Virus record (IMG/VR): IMGVR_UViG_3300023110_001773
Span: 1 to 64,000 of that record
From: a virus
Reading direction: 5' to 3' (one strand)
Length of the DNA: 64,000 nt
Shown one piece after another: positions 34,711 to 41,922 of the stretch; positions within the stretch are counted from its first letter, which is position 1, and each line of letters begins with the position of its first letter. The position numbers and the translations under genes are program-made. Below the pieces are notes generated by a model, which was given only the letters and a program-made list of their open reading frames with translations, had not been told where the DNA came from and did no database searches.

Positions 34711-35351
34711 TTATTTGACTCCTTCAGAAACATTGAAAAGGACATTCTCACTTGGTCTTCATGAAGACCCATACCTTTTCTGGTAGCATGGAACAATTTT
34801 TTTGCCTCTTCATGAGAGGTGTTCTTATGCAAACCAGACTTAAAAGATTTATAATCATTGTTAGATGCGTGAGATCGCATCTTTGTTCCACTTATTCCAG
34901 CAACACCCGAAGCATCAGGATCACGAGCACCAGCAGATACAACTTTGAGGTGCTTAAACTTATAATATCCGTGAGAACCCTTTTTGCCATTATACTTGTC
35001 TGCAAGTTTCTGGAATTCATGAACACGATCTGATCCTGCCACCATTGTGACATGGGTGTGACCCTCTTGGTGCATTTTACTGAGGTGTGCAAAAAAGTGA
35101 GGATGGGATTGCGAAGATGCTTCAAACTTTCCGTGGGGATGAACATGTTTGAGATACCTCAATTTTTGTTTTGCTGAGAGCGGGTTTTTGTGTTTGTCCT
35201 GAGAGTGACTAACTATAACTCTATGATCAGCATTCCTCGATTTTGCTTCTGCATGAACCTTGTCTACCAATTTACTGTGACCAGCAGTAGGCGGATTCAT
35301 TCTTCCAAATGCAAACACGATATGTTTTTCTTTTTCTTCTTTTATTCTCAT
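34707..35351 (-). CDS. Nucleotidyltransferase-fold protein, NMNAT/cytidylyltransferase-like
   Basis: 214 aa. FGRMNPPTAGHSKLVDKV supplies the HxGH-type motif (TAGH) and GISGTKMRSH the C-terminal ISSTxxR-like motif. Such enzymes adenylate NMN or cytidylate small phosphates. The start at 35351 is an ATGA overlap with the ligase-like gene upstream, suggesting a paired function. Confidence 0.8.
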   Translation of the reverse strand: MRIKEEKEKHIVFAFGRMNPPTAGHSKLVDKVHAEAKSRNADHRVIVSHSQDKHKNPLSAKQKLRYLKHVHPHGKFEASSQSHPHFFAHLSKMHQEGHTHVTMVAGSDRVHEFQKLADKYNGKKGSHGYYKFKHLKVVSAGARDPDASGVAGISGTKMRSHASNNDYKSFKSGLHKNTSHEEAKKLFHATRKGMGLHEDQVRMSFSMFLKESNK

Positions 35352-36607
35352 CTGTCCCACGCCTTGATTGCAGTGAAATTATTGTAACTGAATTCCATGC
35401 GGTCAACAAGTTTAACTGCATTACCACCAACTCTATCGATAGCAACATAACCTTCTGGATTGACAACCTTGAATCCCTGTTTGGTGCGAACAAAAGTATC
35501 CATCAACTGTTTGATAGAATTTAGTTTCCTCACAATAATCATCTTCGCATCTACCAGAGCATTTTGAAAAGCAACAATATTTCCAAGTAAAACCCTATGT
35601 TTTTTTATTTCTCTGAGAGTTTCTACTTTCTTTTTCTCCACTCTCTTCTTTGCATCGGGGGTCTTTAGTTTATTAGCAGCAAGGTCAAACTTTTCCGACA
35701 CCCAAGTTTCATAACCAGAAACATGGGTGGAAACATTGGCAATTTTCTCTCCAACCCTAACTTTGGAGTTATTGTATGTTTTGAGTGTAGCGCCAGTAGT
35801 TTTACTATCAGCTTCCAAAGCAGACTGCAATCTCATAAAATTCTTTAACTGTACAGCATCGATTTTGCGAAATAACTTTCCTGCCTCGGAAAGTTTTGCA
35901 GTTACCGATGCAGTTTCAGATTTTGTAAAGGTAGCAGTGCCACTTTCATCACGATAACTAGCATCATCCATCCACACACTTTTTATTTTTTTGAGACCAC
36001 TGATATTTGCACCAAAAGACGCTTGCATATTTTGCAAACTGTTGCCAGTATATGTGGTATGCCATACAACACCAATTCTCGCAGCCCTTATCTGATTGTC
36101 AAGATCAGAACCACGGGGAACTGCATAAACGATTGTATTTGGTTGAAATGTTGTATACCTAACATTATCAATGGTCTCGGTTTCAAGGGAACCAGAGGTA
36201 AACATCAAATCACCCTGTAGAACTCCCCTGATACCGAGTTTGCTAAATTCTTCTAATGCGATACTAAAAGGAATTTTCAATGCTTGTGGTAGTTTAGCAT
36301 CGTCTTGTATTTCTTTTTTTGTCTTATATAGTAGCGGTGTTTTGTTGAACACAGACTTCTTTGCGACAAAAAACTTCCCATCCGAGGGGTCTACACCAGC
36401 AAAGATAGCAGGGGCCCCATCCCACTTCACTGTCATGTGAACAGAGGAACGAGAACTACCAGAAAGCATATCACGCAAAGACTGTAAAAAATTAATTGCG
36501 CCCCTAGCCCCACCAATTCCGAAATTAATAATTTCGTCTTCTAGGTGTTCTAGGTGAAGATTCTTCCCTTGGGCATCTTCATTTAAATAGGATGAAAAAC
36601 TATACAT
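35348..36607 (-). CDS. Ligase-fold nucleotidyltransferase-like protein (DUF6267-like)
   Basis: 419 aa. VKWDGAPAIFAG (Lys at residue 61) looks like the KxDG active-site motif of ATP-dependent RNA/DNA ligases; GVLQGDLMFTSGS and NPEGYVAID...VKLVDR could be motifs IV and V. FVAKKSVFNKTPLLY fits between. This would be a divergent polynucleotide ligase, or an RNA-end modifier, paired with an NMNAT-like gene. It has a TATAAATA element 5 nt before the ATG and no Shine-Dalgarno sequence. Confidence 0.7.
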   Translation of the reverse strand: MYSFSSYLNEDAQGKNLHLEHLEDEIINFGIGGARGAINFLQSLRDMLSGSSRSSVHMTVKWDGAPAIFAGVDPSDGKFFVAKKSVFNKTPLLYKTKKEIQDDAKLPQALKIPFSIALEEFSKLGIRGVLQGDLMFTSGSLETETIDNVRYTTFQPNTIVYAVPRGSDLDNQIRAARIGVVWHTTYTGNSLQNMQASFGANISGLKKIKSVWMDDASYRDESGTATFTKSETASVTAKLSEAGKLFRKIDAVQLKNFMRLQSALEADSKTTGATLKTYNNSKVRVGEKIANVSTHVSGYETWVSEKFDLAANKLKTPDAKKRVEKKKVETLREIKKHRVLLGNIVAFQNALVDAKMIIVRKLNSIKQLMDTFVRTKQGFKVVNPEGYVAIDRVGGNAVKLVDRMEFSYNNFTAIKAWDR

Positions 36608-36612
36608 ACCAC

Positions 36613-36620
36613 TATTTATA
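36613..36620 (-). promoter_or_regulatory. Late promoter TATAAATA abutting an ATG
   Basis: Exact TATAAATA followed by GTGGT and the ATG at 36607; predicted leaderless late transcript. Confidence 0.75.
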
Positions 36621-36629
36621 AAAAACCTC

Positions 36630-37055
36630 TCAAGCGTTTTTGGCCACGGACTTTTTTTCGGGGGCCGAACGCTTTGAAACCTCTTTAGGTTTTTTGAGCG
36701 ACCTTAGTTCTGCCTTCAATACCTTCATCTCTTCCTTGAGTTTCTCTTTCTCATTGATCTCAAATGCAACAGCGATTTTCTTATCTTCTAATGCTTTTAG
36801 AGTCACTTCAAGGTTCGCATTCACATGGACTAATTTTTGCGTCAGACTTTTGCGAAGATTTTCAGATTTTTCCAAATTGCTTTCTGCAAGTTTCATCCTC
36901 GCATAAACCTTCCACTTTTCCACATAGTCTATAGCAAGAGCCTCAGATAAAGAATCTACTTCAGCCTGTTCTAGGTTATTATCTAAGAGTTCTTGACTTT
37001 TTAAAAATTCTTTTTCTACTTTCTCTTCAAGTATTTTGATATCTTCTTCTTTCAT
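36630..37055 (-). CDS. Coiled-coil protein with basic tail (141 aa)
   Basis: Almost wholly heptad-like (ILEEKVEKEFLKSQELLDNN) with a Lys/Pro-rich C-terminus (PKEVSKRSAPEKKSVAKNA). GGAGA 8 nt before the ATG at 37055 favours it over the ATG at 37061. Function unknown. Confidence 0.7.
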   Translation of the reverse strand: MKEEDIKILEEKVEKEFLKSQELLDNNLEQAEVDSLSEALAIDYVEKWKVYARMKLAESNLEKSENLRKSLTQKLVHVNANLEVTLKALEDKKIAVAFEINEKEKLKEEMKVLKAELRSLKKPKEVSKRSAPEKKSVAKNA

Positions 37056-37068
37056 TATCATTCTCCAT

Positions 37069-37090
37069 AAAAAAAGGGGGTGTTACCCCC
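37069..37090 (-). terminator. Rho-independent terminator after the repetitive lipoprotein gene
   Basis: On the minus strand a GGGGGT/ACCCCC stem (37076-37090, loop of three) is followed by seven T. It lies between the lipoprotein stop (37116) and the next ATG. Confidence 0.85.
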
Positions 37091-37092
37091 CT

Positions 37093-37100
37093 TATTTATC
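37093..37100 (-). promoter_or_regulatory. Possible late promoter GATAAATA inside the terminator region
   Basis: GATAAATA lies just upstream of the hairpin. Transcription from it would start within the 5' arm of the terminator, so the new RNA could escape termination. Confidence 0.4.
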
Positions 37101-37115
37101 ACACTTTTGATGTAA

Positions 37116-38057
37116 TTAGTTACAAACAATAGTACCTGTTCCATCATCAGCACATGTGATCGGTGTTGCAAGATCAGTACCTAACTGTTGAATCGTGGAA
37201 TTGAAGTCTGCAAGAATTGATTGAATGTTAGCATCTCTTGTTGTAGAGTAGTCCAACCAAGCATCATTCTGAGTCACGAGACTAGTCATTCCCGTAGTAC
37301 CAAGACTAATACCAGTGTTCTCAGTAGCGGCAATTCCAGTAGTACCCAAAGTCACAAGACTAGTCATACCAGCAAGACCGACTGCACCCGTTGCATTGAT
37401 ACCGTCTTCAGCAGTAGCACCAATCTGAGTGAAACCGGCGGTAGCAACATCACCAAGGGTAGTCATGCCAGTGGTTGCGATACTATCCGCAGTATTCAAA
37501 CCAGCGACTGCGACATCAACAGTTTGACCACCAGCAGTATTCAGTGCATTGAATCCTGCGATTGCAATCTCAGCAGTAGCGGCACCACCAGCAGCTGCGG
37601 TAGTAGACCAACCAGTACTCAGATCACCGACCAAACCACCAACCATTTCCTGTTGACCAAGTTGAATGGCTTCGTTACTAGCCATACTTGCCATCTGGAC
37701 TTTAGCAGCGTTATTAGATGCATTTTTCGATACACCGGCCTGGATCAAACCAAGACCCAAAGTACCAACAGTAGGCGTAAGAACTTGCGCCCATTTCAGA
37801 GCGGAAGACTCAACGTACTGCGGGGTAACGGTTTTGTCTTGAGACAGTGCGATAGCCATAACAGCTGCGGATGCAGCCTGACCATCACCACTTGCAGCGA
37901 CTTGTGCGAGCGCACGATACTTCGCTTCGGATGCAAGAGCCTGGGCTTCTGCGGTCTTGCGAATTGCTTCGTAATATTCACTTCCTGAGGCTGAAGCACA
38001 CCCCACATTTGTTGCCATGACTATAAAAGCCAATGCAACCGTCAATAACCGTGTCAT
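37116..38057 (-). CDS. Repetitive lipoprotein (313 aa)
   Basis: Signal peptide with lipobox TNVGC (MTRLLTVALAFIVMATNVGC). The mature protein is Ala/Gly/Thr-rich; residues about 160-275 contain imperfect short repeats such as GMTSLVTLGTTGI, GLNTADSIATTGMTTLG and GTTGMTSLVTQ. It lacks Lys and Arg over long stretches and could form a beta-helix or fibrous shape. It has its own terminator and a possible late promoter, so it may be highly expressed. Likely located on the host membrane; role unknown. Confidence 0.8.
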   Translation of the reverse strand: MTRLLTVALAFIVMATNVGCASASGSEYYEAIRKTAEAQALASEAKYRALAQVAASGDGQAASAAVMAIALSQDKTVTPQYVESSALKWAQVLTPTVGTLGLGLIQAGVSKNASNNAAKVQMASMASNEAIQLGQQEMVGGLVGDLSTGWSTTAAAGGAATAEIAIAGFNALNTAGGQTVDVAVAGLNTADSIATTGMTTLGDVATAGFTQIGATAEDGINATGAVGLAGMTSLVTLGTTGIAATENTGISLGTTGMTSLVTQNDAWLDYSTTRDANIQSILADFNSTIQQLGTDLATPITCADDGTGTIVCN

Positions 38058-38094
38058 AAAAAATCCCTCTTGTTGCTTACTAAACGGTTCTAAA

Positions 38095-38102
38095 TATATA
38101 TA
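38095..38102 (-). promoter_or_regulatory. Possible late-type promoter TATATATA
   Basis: TATATATA, one base from TATAAATA, 37 nt upstream of the lipoprotein ATG; TGC before it could also form an extended -10. Confidence 0.4.
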
Positions 38103-38120
38103 GCAGAAAGAAACACAAAA

Positions 38121-38423
38121 TTAATCAGATGAGCGATATTTTTGTGATAGATTTCTCACTGCAACCGACTTGGCGTCCTTTTTGCCGTAATCATTTGCAA
38201 GAGCTGATGTTGGATTAGCTTCTGCAATTCTAGACAGGACTTCCTTGAACCCGCCGTCTGGTTTTGTTCTATCTCCATGGCCGCCAACCAAACCAGGCGC
38301 CTTACCGTTGAAAACTTTTTCAACGTGTGGATTCTCTTTAAGAAACTCTTCGGAAGCAGAAATTCCCATGAACTCTTCCCACTCTTCACCAGTTTCTTTG
38401 TTTCTAAAATTATAAGTTGGCAT
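38121..38423 (-). CDS. FmdB-like small protein (100 aa)
   Basis: MPTYNFRNKETGEEWEEFMG resembles FmdB-type regulatory proteins but lacks their zinc-ribbon cysteines. HVEKVFNGKAPGLVGGHGDR and KPDGGFKEVLSRIAEANP are conserved in T4-like phages. AGGAAA precedes the ATG. Function unknown. Confidence 0.72.
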   Translation of the reverse strand: MPTYNFRNKETGEEWEEFMGISASEEFLKENPHVEKVFNGKAPGLVGGHGDRTKPDGGFKEVLSRIAEANPTSALANDYGKKDAKSVAVRNLSQKYRSSD

Positions 38424-38437
38424 TTACTTTCCTAAAT

Positions 38438-38514
<77 letters not shown>

Positions 38515-38519
38515 AAAAA

Positions 38520-38798
38520 TTATAACTTATCTACAATGGTTTTAATTTCTGGAGTATTTTCATCCAAACCAAGAGATTTTGCATAGTTTAACTGATTTGT
38601 CTCAACTTTTTTCAAACCCAAAACATGTCTAGCTTCATCACGAACTTCAGCAGAACAAGAAAAACCAAATTTATCTGGGTCTAAAAGAGACCAGATAAAT
38701 GTATATGCTTCAAGAATATTCTGTGCAACTTCTGGGTTTGACATCTCTTTGATGCCATCCGCAATTTTGTTTAAATGTTCTTTTGAACTAGAACTCAT
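38520..38798 (-). CDS. Hypothetical protein (92 aa)
   Basis: Helical protein (NPEVAQNILEAYTFIWSLLD). Its stop lies 5 bp from the tRNA, so the two are probably co-transcribed from the promoter at 38833-38861. No motif recognised. Confidence 0.7.
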   Translation of the reverse strand: MSSSSKEHLNKIADGIKEMSNPEVAQNILEAYTFIWSLLDPDKFGFSCSAEVRDEARHVLGLKKVETNQLNYAKSLGLDENTPEIKTIVDKL

Positions 38799-38832
38799 TA
38801 TGAAATACCTTTTTTATCAATTTCAATTTACT

Positions 38833-38861
38833 ATACTAACAAAAGTATCAACTAAAGTCAA
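38833..38861 (-). promoter_or_regulatory. Sigma70-type promoter
   Basis: TTGACT (38856-38861), 17-bp spacer, TAGTAT (38833-38838), 35 nt before the ATG at 38798. Confidence 0.8.
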
Positions 38862-39049
38862 GGAAATATTTCAACAAATTTTCGATAACTTTTTGAAAAC
38901 TGGCGGGAAGGTTTTGAAAAAATGATTTCTTCTTTAGTGCCAGTCTTGATGTATCCCACACACTTTGAGTCTTCAAATATATATGTGTGATTGGGGACAG
39001 TGTGTTCAACTTTGTCCCACTTGGTTATTTCTTTGAAGTATCTTTTCAA
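38858..39049 (-). CDS. Hypothetical protein (63 aa)
   Basis: KRYFKEITKWDKVEHTVPNH then YIKTGTKEEIIFSKPSRQFS; resembles small conserved T4-like phage proteins. It has an ATGA overlap with the gene upstream. Function unknown. Confidence 0.65.
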   Translation of the reverse strand: MKRYFKEITKWDKVEHTVPNHTYIFEDSKCVGYIKTGTKEEIIFSKPSRQFSKSYRKFVEIFP

Positions 39050-39273
39050 AATGCCCTCGCATCTTTATCAACTAGTCGGGGTTCACAATACGCACGAATG
39101 TTTACTCCATTCGACTTCCAACTTTTTACAGCACCGTCTGGGCCAGAACCAGCGAAACCCGTCTCGGTCTCAAAGGCCTTGCGATTACAGTCAGCGGCAT
39201 TTTGGAAATACATACCATCAGTATTGTTGGGCAAATTATTGATCAAAACAACCAAAGCAAATACCAGTTTCAT
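39046..39273 (-). CDS. Hypothetical small protein, possibly exported (75 aa)
   Basis: MKLVFALVVLINNLPNNTDG has a short hydrophobic start that could be a weak signal sequence; two Cys (AADCNRK, RAYCEPR) could form a disulfide. It overlaps the next gene by 4 bp. Not recognised. Confidence 0.6.
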   Translation of the reverse strand: MKLVFALVVLINNLPNNTDGMYFQNAADCNRKAFETETGFAGSGPDGAVKSWKSNGVNIRAYCEPRLVDKDARAF

Positions 39274-39467
39274 CTTTCACCTCTTCTTACAGCGTTCAAC
39301 AAAGCTCTCAACTCGGTCTCCATCTGCTCGACTCCAAAGACTAACACTTGTGTGCCGTCTTTACGAATCGTTACATGGCGATCCACAAACCAGTATGGAT
39401 CATCTAAAATACGATTACGCTCTTCATCGAACACCCGCACAGGCCACTCGGTCTTCCAATCTATCAT
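39270..39467 (-). CDS. Hypothetical protein (65 aa)
   Basis: MIDWKTEWPVRVFDEERNRI, then a basic C-terminal helix (LRALLNAVRRGER). It has ATGA overlaps with both neighbours in a tight early operon. Function unknown. Confidence 0.65.
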   Translation of the reverse strand: MIDWKTEWPVRVFDEERNRILDDPYWFVDRHVTIRKDGTQVLVFGVEQMETELRALLNAVRRGER

Positions 39468-39610
39468 GATGTCAAAACCTTGTGTGCCTCGATGACACGG
39501 TTGGGGAACATCATGGGATTAGTGGCGACAGCATTCATCACCCAATCCCATGTCTTGCCAAGGAACTCGGCCTCAGCGTTGATAATACGTCCTGCTTTAC
39601 TTAGAGTCAT
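39464..39610 (-). CDS. Hypothetical protein (48 aa)
   Basis: MTLSKAGRIINAEAEFLGKT...WDWVMNAVATNPMM. A perfect GGAGG lies 8 nt before the ATG. It joins the genes on either side by TAATG and ATGA overlaps, filling a gap that otherwise looks empty. Function unknown. Confidence 0.8.
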   Translation of the reverse strand: MTLSKAGRIINAEAEFLGKTWDWVMNAVATNPMMFPNRVIEAHKVLTS

Positions 39611-39819
39611 TAAAAAGCCTCCATCTGACCAGTCTTTTCGTTGGTCATCTCAAGAATAACATAGGGAACCCGAACAGACATGGTAACTTCACCAGCCCAC
39701 GCACATGCATCAGCCCAAGACATGAAACCCATGCGTTCTTTGGTTTTTATACCTTCCAAAGTACCTTTCAAATGATACTTGGTCATAGCAACAGTAACGG
39801 GATAATTATCAGTATGCAT
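39610..39819 (-). CDS. Hypothetical protein (69 aa)
   Basis: Small protein with YPVTVAMTKYHLKGTLEGIK and an Ala/Trp-rich helix (SWADACAWAGEVT). Part of the early operon driven from 40240-40268. No family recognised. Confidence 0.68.
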   Translation of the reverse strand: MHTDNYPVTVAMTKYHLKGTLEGIKTKERMGFMSWADACAWAGEVTMSVRVPYVILEMTNEKTGQMEAF

Positions 39820-40205
39820 TAGGCAGCCTCCGCACCAACAAAAGAACTCATCAACTGAGTGAAACCCATTGGATCAACCATTAGGACTTCACCATATTCT
39901 CCAACGAGAATGTCACCAACTGACATCGAATGTTGTTGAGCATGGCGAGTGATCAACTTTTCGTAATCCTCATTGCCATGCGGATTATTGTGAACCAAAA
40001 ATGCCTGTTCACAATCGTTTACATCGATGTCAGCGACATGTTGGAAGTATTGATCATACTCGGTCACATAGGCCTCGGAACCACGCATGGTCAGTGCCAT
40101 GTGAGCCTCAACTCGGGGAAACTTTTCCATCGCCTCCGTCCAACCCATCTCATTGACGGCATCAAACTCGGAACGGGGAACATCTAACTGAAACAATCTA
40201 AACAT
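39819..40205 (-). CDS. YodL-like conserved protein (128 aa)
   Basis: First gene behind the promoter at 40240-40268. The C-terminal HAQQHSMSVGDILVGEYGEV resembles the HSLSVGDI motif of YodL-type domains. AGAGG lies 8 nt before the ATG at 40205; an in-frame start at 40223 would leave a very short leader. Function unknown. Confidence 0.72.
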   Translation of the reverse strand: MFRLFQLDVPRSEFDAVNEMGWTEAMEKFPRVEAHMALTMRGSEAYVTEYDQYFQHVADIDVNDCEQAFLVHNNPHGNEDYEKLITRHAQQHSMSVGDILVGEYGEVLMVDPMGFTQLMSSFVGAEAA

Positions 40206-40239
40206 CAAAAAAACCTCTCTCAACTCAATTTACACATAT

Positions 40240-40268
40240 ATTATGACAGCTATTGGGGCAGATGTCAA
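40240..40268 (-). promoter_or_regulatory. Near-consensus sigma70 promoter with upstream element
   Basis: TTGACA (40263-40268), 17-bp spacer containing ATAGCTGT, CATAAT (40240-40245). The conserved 14-mer begins 15 bp upstream of the -35. Confidence 0.9.
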
Positions 40269-40282
40269 GTTTTTAAACATCT

Positions 40283-40342
40283 GTAAGCCATTGATTTAAA
40301 AGGAAAAGCAAAAAAAATTAAAAAAAATGTAAGTCATTGATT
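40283..40342. repeat. Two direct copies of the GTAAGCCATTGATT element
   Basis: GTAAGCCATTGATT at 40283-40296 and GTAAGTCATTGATT at 40329-40342, each followed by an A-rich AAAGGAAAA tract. The first copy and its 3' extension nearly match 6844-6876. A degraded inverted copy may lie at 40367-40380. Confidence 0.75.
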
Positions 40343-40368
40343 TTAAAGGAAAAAAATATCCTTACAAA

Positions 40369-40869
40369 TCAAACACTTAGAAATTTTTTGCTTTTGTAGA
40401 GGGAAAAAACCTCTTCTAGAGGCAGATCAAACCAGATTTGGGCCTGATATCGGTCATAATCGGTATTATTATTGACACCATGCAATTTTGTAGTATCAAA
40501 GGCATAACAGTCTCTCCATGATATATTGATTGTACGGTGATCATCGGGGTCATACATGGTGCAAGGAGCATAGTTGTCTGACTTGGGCATCAAAGGAAAG
40601 ACAACGCTGGTTGGTCTTTTGTGGGATGGATTGTCCACATGAGGGACAACTTCATCACCAGACTTGATTCTCATTAGAGAAATCATTGTTGGTTTGACTT
40701 GATACTTGGCAGAAATCTCTTGCACAAAATCGTAATCCCAAATCACAGCAATATCTAAGTGAGTATCGTCACCACCAGTAGTGTGGTCGAAAAAGGAGTG
40801 TCTGCCAAGTTCAAGGAAAAGGTGTTTTTGTCTTTGTGTCAAAGAGTCTTCAATATCAAAATATAACAA
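40369..40869 (-). CDS. 2OG-Fe(II) oxygenase-like protein
   Basis: 166 aa. VVPHVDNPSHKRPTSVVFPL gives HxD, and FDTTKLHGVNNNTDYDRYQA gives the distal His and the 2-oxoglutarate-binding Arg. It shares the HVDN motif with the protein at 14647-15159. Probably a phage hydroxylase; substrate unknown. Confidence 0.75.
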   Translation of the reverse strand: MLYFDIEDSLTQRQKHLFLELGRHSFFDHTTGGDDTHLDIAVIWDYDFVQEISAKYQVKPTMISLMRIKSGDEVVPHVDNPSHKRPTSVVFPLMPKSDNYAPCTMYDPDDHRTINISWRDCYAFDTTKLHGVNNNTDYDRYQAQIWFDLPLEEVFSLYKSKKFLSV

Positions 40870-41196
40870 TTATTTACCTTTACTAAAAGCCTGTGCGCCA
40901 AAGAAAGCGGCAACAATACCAGCAACAGCAACAAAATAAGTAGGTGCCATGTCGCCAAGAGTACCTTGTGCTTGATCAAGACCGGCGAGAGAAGCAATAA
41001 CCACTGCAAACGGGTAAAGCAACATTCCAAAGAGGGCAAACCAAGCCATCTTTCGTTGACTGTCTCGCATGGCATCCTGATCTTCAAGTTCTTTCCTCTT
41101 GAATTCCATGTACATCGCATGTTCTTCTGCGCTTACTTTACCATCACCGTTGGTGTCGGCTGGATGAAATTCTTTACTCGTTGTTTCTTCCGTCAT
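40870..41196 (-). CDS. EF-hand membrane protein (108 aa)
   Basis: ADTNGDGKVSAEEHAMYM is a canonical EF-hand loop, followed by two hydrophobic helices (WFALFGMLLYPFAVVIASLA and YFVAVAGIVAAFFGAQAF). GAGGAAG before the ATG at 41196 sets the start inside the end of the o-spanin-like gene. Possibly a holin-like or Ca2+-responsive membrane protein; given the neighbouring spanin pair, a lysis role is conceivable. Confidence 0.72.
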   Translation of the reverse strand: MTEETTSKEFHPADTNGDGKVSAEEHAMYMEFKRKELEDQDAMRDSQRKMAWFALFGMLLYPFAVVIASLAGLDQAQGTLGDMAPTYFVAVAGIVAAFFGAQAFSKGK

Positions 41197-41593
41197 CTGT
41201 AACTTCCTCTTTAGGTTCTTCATCATTTGAAGTCACAGTACGATAATATATAATCACTTCTCTAGTTTCTTTTACAAACCTCTTGATTTCTTGGAGGTTG
41301 TAAGCCATTAGTTCGTAATCGCCTGGGGTCATTGCAAAGAATACACCGCCAGTTTCTTTTTGAATTCGCTGCATGAACTCTTCGATATTCTTTTCAGACA
41401 CCACATACCAATTGGGGTCTTTCATGTCGATGGGTCTCGGCATGACGGGATGCTGAATTGGAATCTTCATCTCGACAGTTCTAATTTCAACTTCTCTGGG
41501 CGCCTGTTTCATCAGCGCACATCCACTAAGGATCAGGATCGAAGTCGTAATTACTGTCGCTTTCCAAACTGTCGAAAACTTCTTTGGTAGCAT
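41174..41593 (-). CDS. Outer-membrane spanin-like lipoprotein
   Basis: 139 aa with lipobox ILSGC (residues about 20-24) and a Pro-rich mature start (QHPVMPRPIDMKDPNW). It begins inside the preceding membrane protein gene in another frame (68-bp overlap), the arrangement of Rz/Rz1 spanins. It would join the outer membrane to the inner-membrane partner at lysis. Confidence 0.75.
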   Translation of the reverse strand: MLPKKFSTVWKATVITTSILILSGCALMKQAPREVEIRTVEMKIPIQHPVMPRPIDMKDPNWYVVSEKNIEEFMQRIQKETGGVFFAMTPGDYELMAYNLQEIKRFVKETREVIIYYRTVTSNDEEPKEEVTDDGRNNE

Positions 41594-41909
41594 TATTAAC
41601 TCTCGGTTCTATTAAGCCTGGTTTTGCAGCGGCCAGTTTAGACAAATCATGTCTACGAAAAATATCCAAATACCGATCTCTTTCAGCAATAATCTCTGCA
41701 TTTTTGGATGTCAAATCCATGAGAGCCTGTGCTTGCAATTGGTACTGACTATTCATTTTATCTATGGTTTCATCTTGGGTTTGAGTCTTGAGTTCCAACG
41801 CCATGTTGTATTCTCTCAACTCAATGAGCTCAGCTTGGGTCTGGGTGTAGTAGAGATACCCTACCGCACCGCCCGCAAGAATGACACCAAATAGTATTTT
41901 ACTAAACAT
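41526..41909 (-). CDS. Inner-membrane spanin-like protein
   Basis: 127 aa. One N-terminal membrane helix (ILFGVILAGGAVGYLYY) followed by a periplasmic coiled coil (LIELREYNMALELKTQTQDE...). Together with the overlapping lipoprotein it fits an Rz/Rz1 pair. A TATAAATA element ends 5 nt before its ATG and no Shine-Dalgarno is present. Confidence 0.75.
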   Translation of the reverse strand: MFSKILFGVILAGGAVGYLYYTQTQAELIELREYNMALELKTQTQDETIDKMNSQYQLQAQALMDLTSKNAEIIAERDRYLDIFRRHDLSKLAAAKPGLIEPRVNNATKEVFDSLESDSNYDFDPDP

Positions 41910-41914
41910 AATTA

Positions 41915-41922
41915 TATTTATA
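41915..41922 (-). promoter_or_regulatory. Late promoter TATAAATA abutting an ATG
   Basis: Exact TATAAATA then TAATT and the ATG at 41909. It overlaps the helicase stop codon. Fits late expression of the spanin pair. Confidence 0.8.

Noticed and set aside
37221-37988. 255-codon plus-strand frame rich in Ser/Thr/Cys
   Set aside because: It is the antisense of the repetitive lipoprotein gene and mirrors its repeats; no start signal or homology.
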